Assembly: GCA_021159125.1 (NCBI GenBank)
Contig: JAGGSL010000014.1
Span: forward strand, 1 to 11,527
Direction of reading: 5' to 3'
Length of the DNA stretch: 11,527 nucleotides
Source of the DNA: Thermoplasmata archaeon
GTDB taxonomy: Archaea > Thermoplasmatota > E2 > UBA202 > DSCA01
Below, piece after piece: positions 6,137 through 11,527 of this stretch. The position numbers and the translations under genes are program-made. Positions within the stretch are counted from its first letter, which is position 1, and each line of letters starts with the position of its first letter. The notes under the pieces are model-generated. The model was not told where the DNA came from, ran no database searches, and saw nothing but the letters and a program-made list of their open reading frames with translations.

Positions 6137-7167
6137 TTGAACTCACCTCTATATTTCATATACAAGGCATAATCAACATACACCTTGTTTTCAATCATCT
6201 TCCTTATGTTATTTCTCGGATAACCCTCTATTTTATCTGTCACAGTAATATCAAATGAGTCGGAGCCAGCGCCAGAGCCGTATGAGGTTGCAAGTATCCT
6301 GTCGCCTGGCTTTGCAACATCAAGCACTGCGGAAAGCCCTATCATAGTTGAGCCAGAATAGGTATTGCCTATGATGGGACAAAGCAATCCCTCCTCCACC
6401 TGCTCTTTTGAGAATCCCAATCTTTTTGCCGCCCTCATGGGAAACTTGCCGTTTGGCTGATGGAAAACAACATAATCATAATCAGATGGTTTCGTTCCCA
6501 TTTTATCCATCAGTTTTTTCGTTGCGCTCAGAACCTGTTTGAAATATGCAGGCTCTCCCGTAAATCGCTCTCCATGCCCCGGATACGGCTCCCCCTCTCT
6601 CCTCCAGAAATCAGGGGTGTCTGTGGTATATGAAACTGTCTCATTTATTTCTGCAATGATATTGTCTTTTCCTATGATGTAAGCCGCCCCACCAGCGGAG
6701 GCAGCATATTCGAGCGCATCGCCAGGTGCAGCCTGCGATACGTCTGCGCCGATTGCCATCCCGTATTTTATCATATCCGACTTGACAAGGCCCATGCATG
6801 TCTGTATTGCTGCTGTTCCCGCCTTGCATGCAAATTCATAGTCTGCGGCGGTCATATCAGGTGTGGCGCCTATCGCCTCGCCGACGATTGTTGCAGTCGG
6901 CTTCACGGCATAGGGATGTGACTCCGAGCCGACATAGACGGCGCCTATCTCTGTTGGGTCAACGCCGGAAAACTTTATTGCGCGGCGTGCTGCCTCGACA
7001 GATATTGTGGCTGTATCCTCATCCATTGACGGTACAGATTTTTCATAAACTCCCAGACCGGCAGATATGCTTTTTCCGTTTTTCCCCCAAACTCTTGCTA
7101 TCTCCTCTGCCTTTATTCTGTACCTCGGGACATAAGCCCCGTATCCAACAATTCCAACCTTTTCCAT
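6133..7167 (-). CDS. Hydroxymethylglutaryl-CoA synthase
   Basis: The 344-residue enzyme adds acetyl-CoA to acetoacetyl-CoA to give HMG-CoA, committing carbon to archaeal isoprenoid lipids. The sequence shows the KS-like fold motifs of archaeal HMGS: VGIVGYGAYVPRYRI at the start, Glu82 in VGSESHPYAVKP, nucleophile Cys114 in YEFACKAGTAA, His236 in VFHQPNGKFP and the NTYSGS loop (268-273), ending with SYGSGAGSDSF. The E-C-H catalytic set is complete. Length of about 345-350 is normal for archaea, shorter than eukaryotic HMGS. It is the first gene of the operon synthase-thiolase-DUF35. The ATG at 7167 directly precedes the conserved MEKVGIVGYG start; only a weak GAGGCGAG lies upstream, with a TATA box 32-40 nt away. 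Confidence 0.95.
   Translation of the reverse strand: MEKVGIVGYGAYVPRYRIKAEEIARVWGKNGKSISAGLGVYEKSVPSMDEDTATISVEAARRAIKFSGVDPTEIGAVYVGSESHPYAVKPTATIVGEAIGATPDMTAADYEFACKAGTAAIQTCMGLVKSDMIKYGMAIGADVSQAAPGDALEYAASAGGAAYIIGKDNIIAEINETVSYTTDTPDFWRREGEPYPGHGERFTGEPAYFKQVLSATKKLMDKMGTKPSDYDYVVFHQPNGKFPMRAAKRLGFSKEQVEEGLLCPIIGNTYSGSTMIGLSAVLDVAKPGDRILATSYGSGAGSDSFDITVTDKIEGYPRNNIRKMIENKVYVDYALYMKYRGEFK
6143..6149 (-). promoter_or_regulatory. Shine-Dalgarno site of the thiolase gene
   Basis: GAGGTGA on the minus strand, 6 nt before ATG 6136 and inside the HMG-CoA synthase gene. It supports the 4-nt overlap and strong independent initiation on the thiolase. Confidence 0.75.
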
Positions 7168-7199
7168 ATGCTCGCCTCGCTCACCACATTGTCTTTTGA

Positions 7200-7207
7200 T
7201 ATTTAAA
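7200..7207 (-). promoter_or_regulatory. TATA box of the HMG-CoA synthase operon
   Basis: Minus-strand TTTAAATA in the 79-nt gap upstream of the synthase. Its centre predicts transcription starting near 7177, giving a leader of about 10 nt before ATG 7167. This is the only good candidate promoter for the three mevalonate genes and possibly tbp. Confidence 0.5.
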
Positions 7208-7230
7208 CGTGACGGACTACATATAACTTT

Positions 7231-7244
7231 AGAAAATAAAATTT
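7231..7244 (-). terminator. T-rich tract after the transporter gene
   Basis: Immediately after the TAG stop of the TauE/SafE-like gene the minus strand reads AAATTTTATTTTCT. Archaeal RNA polymerase commonly terminates at such T-rich tracts without a hairpin, and a promoter for the next gene lies just beyond. Evidence is compositional only. Confidence 0.3.
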
Positions 7245-7246
7245 GT

Positions 7247-7978
7247 CTATAGAATTCTCATTAGTGTTATTAACCCGAGCGTTAGCATAACTACTCCTAT
7301 TACTTTTTCAGCATAATTCTTTTGACTCATTTTTGCCGTTAAGTGAGGGCCTATGATTGAGCCCACTATCGCCGGAATGCAAACAATGAGGAAAATCATT
7401 GAAAAAGACAATTTTGAAAATACTGCAAAGGTCAGCAATCCCACAATGCACACAGGTATTTCGGCAATGTCCCCTATTGCAATAGATGGCCTAACATCAT
7501 GGTTGAATATCATTTGCCCCGATACAACCACTGGTCCAAACCCGCCGCCCATAAATCCTTTGTTAAATCCCGCAACACTGGAAATAAGGGCGATTCCTTT
7601 GGGAGAGCTCTTCAGCCTTATTCCGTAGATTGTGATTATTCCCAGCACCAATACAAGTATTGCTATGTAACCTTTTGTAATTGTCTTTGGAAGCCTCACG
7701 TTTGCAAAAGCCCCCAGCGCTGCAAGAATGGTGGCTGGAACTGCAACAGTCAATGCAACCTTTACATCCTTCTTTGTAAAATTTTTCACTTTGGTATGTG
7801 TGGTACCGCCCACTATATCTACAGCCAGCTGAGACAAAAGTACAGCAGGAACCACTGTCTGTGGGGAATATCCAGATATGATCAAAAATGGTGTGAGAAC
7901 AGTGCCGTAACACATTCCAAGAGATGTGTCTATTATCGCTGCTATGAAGGCTGCCAGTATTATAAATGACTCTATCAT
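7247..7978 (-). CDS. TauE/SafE-family (DUF81) membrane transporter
   Basis: The 243-residue protein has seven to eight hydrophobic segments and the two-fold internal repeat of the sulfite exporter TauE/SafE family. The repeat signatures are IIDTSLGMCYGTVLTPFLI (about 15-33) and VAGFNKGFMGGGFGPVVVSG (about 135-154), both glycine-rich loops before a helix and a short pairing motif. Members export or import anions such as sulfite, sulfoacetate or other organosulfur compounds, but substrate cannot be inferred from sequence alone. The ATG lies one nucleotide after the stop of the AbrB-family gene with no clear Shine-Dalgarno, so translation is probably coupled. The operon has no sulfur-metabolism gene that would name the substrate. 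Length is typical of the family. Confidence 0.88.
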   Translation of the reverse strand: MIESFIILAAFIAAIIDTSLGMCYGTVLTPFLIISGYSPQTVVPAVLLSQLAVDIVGGTTHTKVKNFTKKDVKVALTVAVPATILAALGAFANVRLPKTITKGYIAILVLVLGIITIYGIRLKSSPKGIALISSVAGFNKGFMGGGFGPVVVSGQMIFNHDVRPSIAIGDIAEIPVCIVGLLTFAVFSKLSFSMIFLIVCIPAIVGSIIGPHLTAKMSQKNYAEKVIGVVMLTLGLITLMRIL

Positions 7979-7979
7979 T

Positions 7980-8162
7980 TTATCGATAAATCTTTACTAT
8001 CATTACGGTACCATCTTTGAAAAGAAGCCATCGCATTTTATCCCCGTCTTTAATATCGAGTTTATCAACAATATATTTTGGCACGGTTGTACGGCGTCTG
8101 CTTCCCCGTATGGTAACACTTGTTTCTGTTATATAATCCACATCATCCATATTTATTTTCAT
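7980..8162 (-). CDS. AbrB/SpoVT-type DNA-binding protein
   Basis: A 60-residue protein made of a single SpoVT-AbrB swapped-hairpin domain: VTIRGSRRRTTVPKYIVDKL, then DIKDGDKMRWLLFKDGTVMIVK. Such proteins act as dimers, either as transition-state-type regulators or as antitoxins. A longer frame begins at 8183, but ATG 8162 is preferred because GGAGG (8170-8174) lies 7 nt before it and because its ATG overlaps the stop of the upstream gene by 4 nt (ATGA). It sits between a small charged protein and a TauE/SafE transporter gene, one nucleotide from the latter, so it likely autoregulates the operon and thereby the transporter. The upstream small protein lacks toxin motifs I recognise, so a toxin-antitoxin reading is not supported. 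Confidence 0.85.
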   Translation of the reverse strand: MKINMDDVDYITETSVTIRGSRRRTTVPKYIVDKLDIKDGDKMRWLLFKDGTVMIVKIYR

Positions 8163-8359
8163 TTTATTTCCTCCAGAACCCATCTCAGTGCAGAAATGTA
8201 ACCCTCAATCATGGCATACGAAGCTGGAGGATATGAAGGGTCATTCTTCATCCTATGAAAAATCCTTTCTCTTTTTCTCAATTCTTTTCTTATTTCTTCT
8301 TCATCCCTCATTTTTATCCCTTCTATTGCAGCTCTATTTTCAGCAACTTTTACCATCAT
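8159..8359 (-). CDS. Small charged hypothetical protein
   Basis: A 66-residue, highly charged, probably helical protein. The first half is rich in Glu/Arg/Lys (MRDEEEIRKELRKRERIF); the second half carries PSYPPASYAMIEGYISALRWVLEEI, with the YISALRWVL ending common in small archaeal proteins of unknown function. No family is recognised. Evidence that it is real: it ends in an ATGA overlap with the AbrB-family gene, whose Shine-Dalgarno lies inside its 3' end, and a TATA box sits 26 nt before its ATG at 8359, predicting a leaderless mRNA. A second ATG at 8356 is equally possible. As first gene of the operon it may work with the AbrB protein or the transporter, which is inference from position only. 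Confidence 0.65.
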   Translation of the reverse strand: MMVKVAENRAAIEGIKMRDEEEIRKELRKRERIFHRMKNDPSYPPASYAMIEGYISALRWVLEEIK

Positions 8360-8381
8360 TAAAAATGATATTGCATTTTGG

Positions 8382-8389
8382 TATTTAAC
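8382..8389 (-). promoter_or_regulatory. TATA box of the small protein / AbrB / transporter operon
   Basis: Minus-strand GTTAAATA centred 26 nt before ATG 8359, fitting a leaderless transcript. It is preceded directly by a spaced direct repeat (8390-8422). Confidence 0.5.
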
Positions 8390-8422
8390 TTTGGCTTCAA
8401 TCCAATACCCTTTGGCGTCAAT
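8390..8422. repeat. Spaced direct repeat just upstream of a TATA box
   Basis: TTTGGCTTCAAT (8390-8401) and TTTGGCGTCAAT (8411-8422) match at 11 of 12 positions and lie 21 bp apart, two helical turns, so a protein could bind both on one DNA face. They abut the TATA box of the small protein/AbrB/transporter operon on its upstream side, where archaeal activators bind. The rest of the 143-nt gap 8360-8502 shows no gene; it holds this promoter and the end of the Lrp gene. Confidence 0.5.
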
Positions 8423-8502
8423 ATATTTTGTTTTCTACTTAAAATGCATTGGATGAGAGTTCACCAAGCTTCTCATTGCCAAAAACAGTGAGGTAATGTA
8501 TA

Positions 8503-9027
8503 TTATGGAGACACAAATTCGTACAGCTTCTCTATCTCGGGATTTATCTTTCCCCACCTTATTGTTGAAAAAATGATGTCAACCATTTCCGGTTTTTCTA
8601 TGAGGGTTTTTTCATACCCCTTTCGTATGTTGTCATAATATTTCCTTGCGGTTGTCCAGTCCCTGGCTGCGAAAATAACCACCCAGTCATATGTGCCGTT
8701 TATGTAATAGGCGTCTATCAGCCGAACGGCAAGCTTTCCCGGAACATCCTGTTTGTGCCGTTCTATCTGCTCCTTCACCTGCTCCTTTGTCAGGGGCTTC
8801 ATTTTCATGAGCACCATAAAAAGTTTCCACCCTATCTTTTCCTCATCCACAACTGCAGTATAACCCCATATTGTATTATTTTCCTCCATCTTTTTTATCT
8901 CCCTCCAGACACGCTGGCGATAGGTATTGCATTTTTCAGCTATCTTTTGGATTCCCTGTCTTGCATCTATCAGCAGTTCGTCAAGTATTTTGTTGCTTTT
9001 AAACAGAGTTGTGTTACGTTTTATCAT
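8503..9027 (-). CDS. Lrp/AsnC-family transcriptional regulator
   Basis: A 174-residue regulator with an N-terminal helix-turn-helix (about 10-55: KILDELLIDARQGIQKIAEK then RQRVWREIKKMEENNTI, followed by WGYTAVVDEEKIGW) and a C-terminal RAM/AsnC ligand domain (about 65-150) with the INGTYDWVVIFAARD strand pattern. Such proteins form octamer-type rings and respond to amino acids or small metabolites. A TTG at 9072 would add 15 residues, but ATG 9027 has GGTGA 4-5 nt before it and starts at the expected place before the helix-turn-helix. The gene is divergent from a small ORF and an ADP-forming acyl-CoA synthetase across a symmetric promoter, so it probably controls that synthetase and itself. 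The recognition-helix region (CNTYRQRVWREIKKM) is rather divergent from Lrp. The ligand is unknown. Confidence 0.85.
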   Translation of the reverse strand: MIKRNTTLFKSNKILDELLIDARQGIQKIAEKCNTYRQRVWREIKKMEENNTIWGYTAVVDEEKIGWKLFMVLMKMKPLTKEQVKEQIERHKQDVPGKLAVRLIDAYYINGTYDWVVIFAARDWTTARKYYDNIRKGYEKTLIEKPEMVDIIFSTIRWGKINPEIEKLYEFVSP

Positions 9028-9048
9028 TTTTTCACCATATTTTAATAC

Positions 9049-9094
9049 ATTTGTTACATATAAATGGAACAAAACTATTTATATGTTACCAAAT
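9049..9094. promoter_or_regulatory. Symmetric divergent promoter with inverted repeat, likely Lrp-type operator
   Basis: Left arm ATTTGTTACATATAAAT (9049-9065) and right arm ATTTATATGTTACCAAAT (9077-9094) are near-perfect inverted copies across an 11-bp spacer. Each arm contains a TATA box reading outward: minus-strand TTTATATG (9057-9064) for the Lrp gene and plus-strand TTTATATG (9078-9085) for the 43-residue ORF and synthetase. Predicted start sites fall about 5-8 nt before both start codons. A dimeric regulator bound to the arms would block both promoters. Confidence 0.65.
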
Positions 9095-9112
9095 ATTCGG
9101 GGCACGATAAAA

Positions 9113-9244
9113 ATGTGTAAAGAATATGTTGGGGAATTCGGGAGAGTGGAAGTGGACATAGAAGAATATGATCCTGAAACGCAGGAGAAATTCTTCAAAA
9201 TGCTGAGAGACCTGGGCATAAACTTTTTCTATGAAAATTACTGA
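9113..9244 (+). CDS. 43-residue acidic small ORF before the acyl-CoA synthetase
   Basis: ATG 9113 lies about 31 nt after the centre of a TATA box and opens a 43-residue frame (begins MCKEYVGEFGRVEVD, ends LGINFFYENY) that overlaps the synthetase gene by 14 nt. It is acidic and has an amphipathic middle (PETQEKFFKMLRDLG). No family is recognised. It could be a real microprotein that interacts with the enzyme or regulator, a leader ORF that couples translation to the synthetase (which has no Shine-Dalgarno), or chance. The promoter position and the overlap favour translation. A longer frame running back to 8927 crosses the Lrp gene and promoter and is not credible. Confidence 0.5.
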   Translation: MCKEYVGEFGRVEVDIEEYDPETQEKFFKMLRDLGINFFYENY

Positions 9245-11234
9245 ATTGCTCAGCCCTCAAAAAATAGCAATAATTGGCGCTTCGGCAGACAGGAGAAGGG
9301 CAGGGAATATCATTCTTAGGAATTTGAAGGAACACTATGATGTATATCCTGTAAATCCTCTTAGAGATGAAATCGAGGGTCTGAAGTGTTACAGAAGCAT
9401 AAATGAGATAGAGGATGAAATTGACTGGGCAATAATATCACTTCCTGCAGAAAAAAGCATAGATGCCATGAAAAGCTGCGTGGAGAAAGGAGTAAAGCTT
9501 GCAATAATCATAGCAGGAGGATTTGGCGAGGCGGGGAGGGAGGAACAGCAGGAAGAATTGAAAAAAATTGCAGGCAATAAATGCAGGATTATGGGGCCGA
9601 ACACGGTGGGAATGCTGCTGCCCCACGTAAAGCTCAATACAGTATTTATTCCCGGCATCAAATTTTTGGACGGGAACATTGCATTCCTGGCGCAGAGCGG
9701 CTCCATCGGGGTTATTTTGATGGAGGAGATGGCAAAAGAAGGATTGGGAATTTCGCTGTTTGCGGGGCTTGGAAACAGAATAGATGTGGACGAAAACGAA
9801 TTTCTTGATTTTCTTGAAAAGGATGAAAAGACAGAAGTTATATCCTTATACCTGGAATCCTTTTCCGATGCCCGTGGATTTTTCATGAAATGCAGGGAAA
9901 TATCTGTAAAAAAGCCAGTCATACTGTTGAAAGCAGGGAACAACAAAAAATCCAGCAGAGCGATTATGTCCCATACAGGCAAGATTTCCAGCATTTCTCC
10001 GGGACTGCTGAAAGATATTATGGTCCAAAACGGAGTCGTGGAAGCTCACGACCTGGAGGAAATAGTGGATTTTTCAAAGGTTTTTTCCAGATACAAAAAA
10101 TCAGATGGGGGAAGAATAGCCATCATAACATCAGCCGGTGGTCTTGGGGTTATTGCAACAGATTACATATCCCGGCATAATGAATTAAGCATGGCAAAAC
10201 TTGATAAAACAACCGTAGACAAATTATCGAGAGTTATGCCTTCCTTTGCCTCCTGCAATAACCCCATCGATTTAACTGCAGATGTCACAAATGAAATGTA
10301 TGGGAGCGCAATCGAAATAGTCGGAAATTGCAGTAATGTGGATATGGTGCTGTGCCTGCTGCAGTTTCATCCGTCAAAAGTGGATGGCAATCTCATTCCA
10401 ATCATAGAAGATGTGTCTCGCAGGATAGAAAAGCCGGTATTTTATTGCATAAACGGAATGGAAGAAGAAAAGTTGGCAGATGTGAAAAAGAGCATTTTGG
10501 TGTATCCCACAATAAGGAGGGCAATGAGGGCAATGAACGCCCTTGCTTTCAGAAGCAGATGGCTTAAAAAAAGCAGCTACGTACAAATCGGAAAGGAACA
10601 CTACGGCAATTGCAATCCTGCCGGCTTGCTCCGGAGATATGGTATTAAAATTCCCGAGCATTGCATTATAGAAAACGAGAGCGAGATAGAAAATATAAAA
10701 CTCAATTTTCCGGTGGCATGTAAAGTGCATTCAAGCAAAGTATACCACAAAACAGATGTCGGAGGCGTGTATCTCAACATAAAAAATAAGGAGGAACTGC
10801 GAAACGCTTTCCTGAAATTGAAAGAAAAGTTCAATGAAAAAGTTGAAGTGCAGAGCATGGTAGACGGATTCGAATTTATTGTCGGGACAACGCATCATGA
10901 AGAGCTCGGGGACATAATAATGTGCGGGGCGGGCGGGGTGATGGCGGAGGTTTATATGGACACCTCATTCAGGATGCTTCCTGTAAGTAAAGAAGATGCG
11001 GAGGAAATGGTTCGTGAGCTTAAAATATCGCCAATATTCAATGGGTACAGAAAAATAAAAGTGAATAAAGACAGAGTGACCAGGGCAATTATGGCAGTAT
11101 CTGAAATAGCATGCAGATGCGGCATAAACTTCGAGATAAACCCCCTTGTTGTCAACGAACAGGATGCATTTGCCGTCGATATCAAATTGTTGCCTGATAA
11201 AAAGGAAGTTGTGGTTGCCCATCCGTACAGCTAA
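9231..11234 (+). CDS. ADP-forming acyl-CoA (acetyl-CoA) synthetase, fused alpha and beta subunits
   Basis: This 667-residue enzyme converts acyl-CoA + ADP + phosphate to acid + CoA + ATP, an archaeal energy-conserving route at the end of sugar, peptide or fatty-acid fermentation. The N-terminal half (1-450) is the alpha part: CoA-binding Rossmann motif IAIIGASADRRRAGN, GPNTVGM, AQSGSIG (155-160) and phosphohistidine His248 in SRAIMSHTG. The C-terminal half (about 455-667) is the ATP-grasp beta part: VACKVHSSKVYHKTDVGGV with His506, GFEFIVGTTHH, GAGGVMAEVYMD and FEINPLVV. Both catalytic histidines are kept. Some motifs are unusual: MSHTGKISSI instead of the common SSHTGALAG, and AVDIKLL at the end where AVDARI is common, so substrate preference may differ from acetyl-CoA. 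ATG 9231 gives the typical start; it lies 14 nt inside the small ORF and has no Shine-Dalgarno. A CoA-transferase-like gene follows. Confidence 0.93.
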   Translation: MKITELLSPQKIAIIGASADRRRAGNIILRNLKEHYDVYPVNPLRDEIEGLKCYRSINEIEDEIDWAIISLPAEKSIDAMKSCVEKGVKLAIIIAGGFGEAGREEQQEELKKIAGNKCRIMGPNTVGMLLPHVKLNTVFIPGIKFLDGNIAFLAQSGSIGVILMEEMAKEGLGISLFAGLGNRIDVDENEFLDFLEKDEKTEVISLYLESFSDARGFFMKCREISVKKPVILLKAGNNKKSSRAIMSHTGKISSISPGLLKDIMVQNGVVEAHDLEEIVDFSKVFSRYKKSDGGRIAIITSAGGLGVIATDYISRHNELSMAKLDKTTVDKLSRVMPSFASCNNPIDLTADVTNEMYGSAIEIVGNCSNVDMVLCLLQFHPSKVDGNLIPIIEDVSRRIEKPVFYCINGMEEEKLADVKKSILVYPTIRRAMRAMNALAFRSRWLKKSSYVQIGKEHYGNCNPAGLLRRYGIKIPEHCIIENESEIENIKLNFPVACKVHSSKVYHKTDVGGVYLNIKNKEELRNAFLKLKEKFNEKVEVQSMVDGFEFIVGTTHHEELGDIIMCGAGGVMAEVYMDTSFRMLPVSKEDAEEMVRELKISPIFNGYRKIKVNKDRVTRAIMAVSEIACRCGINFEINPLVVNEQDAFAVDIKLLPDKKEVVVAHPYS

Positions 11235-11244
11235 TATTTTAATA
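11235..11244 (+). promoter_or_regulatory. TATA box of the CoA-transferase-like gene
   Basis: TATTTTAATA sits right after the synthetase stop and is centred about 26 nt before ATG 11265, fitting a leaderless transcript. No Shine-Dalgarno is seen. The next gene may thus be transcribed separately from the synthetase. Confidence 0.5.
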
Positions 11245-11264
11245 TACTGAAACGATGTGGTTAT

Positions 11265-11527
11265 ATGTGCATTGAGGAACTGAGGAAAATATATCCCAAA
11301 AAATTTGCCACCAATCTCGAAAGGGTTTTCGAAAACATTCATGGCGGGGACAGAATTTTCATAGGCACGGGATGCGGCAAGCCATCCTATCTTGTTAAAG
11401 AACTTGTATCCTATGCCAAAAAAAATCCGAAGGCGTTTACAGATGCCGAGGTATTGCATGTATTCACCCTCGGCGCTCCTCCATCCCTGCAACGAAGACA
11501 CCACAACACCTCCCAACCCACCACACA
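11265..11527 (+). CDS. Acetyl-CoA hydrolase / CoA-transferase family protein, N-terminal part (3' partial)
   Basis: The frame begins MCIEELRKIYPKKFAT and contains the N-terminal signature of the acetyl-CoA hydrolase/4-hydroxybutyrate CoA-transferase family: GDRIFIGTGCGKPSYLVKEL, then DAEVLHVFTLG. The family moves CoA between acyl groups and acids or hydrolyses acyl-CoA; the catalytic glutamate lies further on, beyond the window. Only 87 codons are present. After FTLGAP the sequence becomes SLQRRHHNTSQPTT, no longer resembling the family, and the DNA becomes C/A-rich, so the last ~45 nt may be erroneous (see findings). Position after the acyl-CoA synthetase suggests shared acyl-CoA metabolism, but it has its own candidate promoter. 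Whether it is hydrolase or transferase cannot be decided here. Confidence 0.75.
   Translation, partial: MCIEELRKIYPKKFATNLERVFENIHGGDRIFIGTGCGKPSYLVKELVSYAKKNPKAFTDAEVLHVFTLGAPPSLQRRHHNTSQPTT

Noticed and set aside
8163..8183. Seven-residue extension of the AbrB-family protein
   Set aside because: A GGAGG site 7 nt before ATG 8162 and the ATGA overlap with the upstream gene favour the shorter form; the extension contains the ribosome-binding site itself.
7980..8359. AbrB protein plus 66-residue protein as a toxin-antitoxin pair
   Set aside because: The 66-residue protein shows no PIN, MazF, RelE or HEPN features, and the unit is tied to a transporter gene instead.
9028..9072. Fifteen-residue N-terminal extension of the Lrp-family protein from a TTG
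   Set aside because: The extension would overlap the TATA box and one arm of the inverted repeat; ATG 9027 has a Shine-Dalgarno-like GGTGA and gives the usual family start.
8927..9112. N-terminal extension of the 43-residue ORF
   Set aside because: It runs antisense through the Lrp gene and across the divergent promoter; its hydrophobic, serine-rich translation looks like a shadow frame.
9389..9994. Minus-strand frame of 201 codons inside the acyl-CoA synthetase
   Set aside because: It lies opposite the CoA-binding and ligase domains of a clearly recognised enzyme and its translation shows no domain or motif.
10965..11516. Minus-strand frame of 183 codons across the synthetase 3' end and the CoA-transferase start
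   Set aside because: It spans two real genes on the other strand and an intergenic promoter; no recognisable product.

Overview
The window reads as a piece of a euryarchaeal chromosome at roughly 40-45% G+C. The evidence is an archaeal TATA-binding protein, the archaeal HMG-CoA synthase/thiolase/DUF35 operon of the mevalonate pathway, an ADP-forming acyl-CoA synthetase with both halves fused, a DUF835 response regulator, an AbrB and an Lrp/AsnC regulator, and several TATA boxes centred about 26 nt before start codons (leaderless transcripts). Shine-Dalgarno sites are also common at internal operon genes. DUF835 signalling proteins and the fused synthetase point towards Thermoplasmatota or a related uncultivated lineage, but that placement is an inference. 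The last ~45 nt look unlike the rest and may be poor sequence at a contig edge.

Layout. Plus strand, 1-3949: the 3' end of truD (tRNA pseudouridine 13 synthase), a small CxxC carboxymuconolactone decarboxylase/AhpD-like protein, then a tight signalling operon of a 3-TM membrane protein, a 3-TM histidine kinase with a large unassigned middle region, and a response regulator with the order receiver-DUF835-winged helix. Minus strand, 7167 down to 3974: HMG-CoA synthase, acetyl-CoA acetyltransferase, DUF35 scaffold protein (all overlapping or abutting) and then tbp, which ends 24 nt from the response regulator. Minus strand, 8359 down to 7247: a small charged protein, an AbrB-family regulator and a TauE/SafE-type transporter in one operon. 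Minus strand, 9027 down to 8503: an Lrp/AsnC regulator. Plus strand, 9113-11527: a 43-residue ORF, the fused acyl-CoA synthetase and the start of an acetyl-CoA hydrolase/CoA-transferase.

How the parts fit. The three mevalonate-entry genes encode the enzymes that turn acetyl-CoA into HMG-CoA for archaeal lipids, with DUF35 as scaffold. The synthetase and CoA-transferase interconvert acyl-CoAs and acids, the former conserving energy as ATP. The Lrp regulator is divergent from the synthetase across a symmetric promoter and is the obvious candidate regulator. The kinase and response regulator form a complete membrane-to-DNA relay of unknown stimulus. No RNA gene, CRISPR array, insertion sequence or phage gene was seen. 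The most interesting items are the kinase input region with its partner-like 3-TM protein, the REC-DUF835-wHTH regulator, and the mirror-image divergent promoter with its 43-residue ORF.
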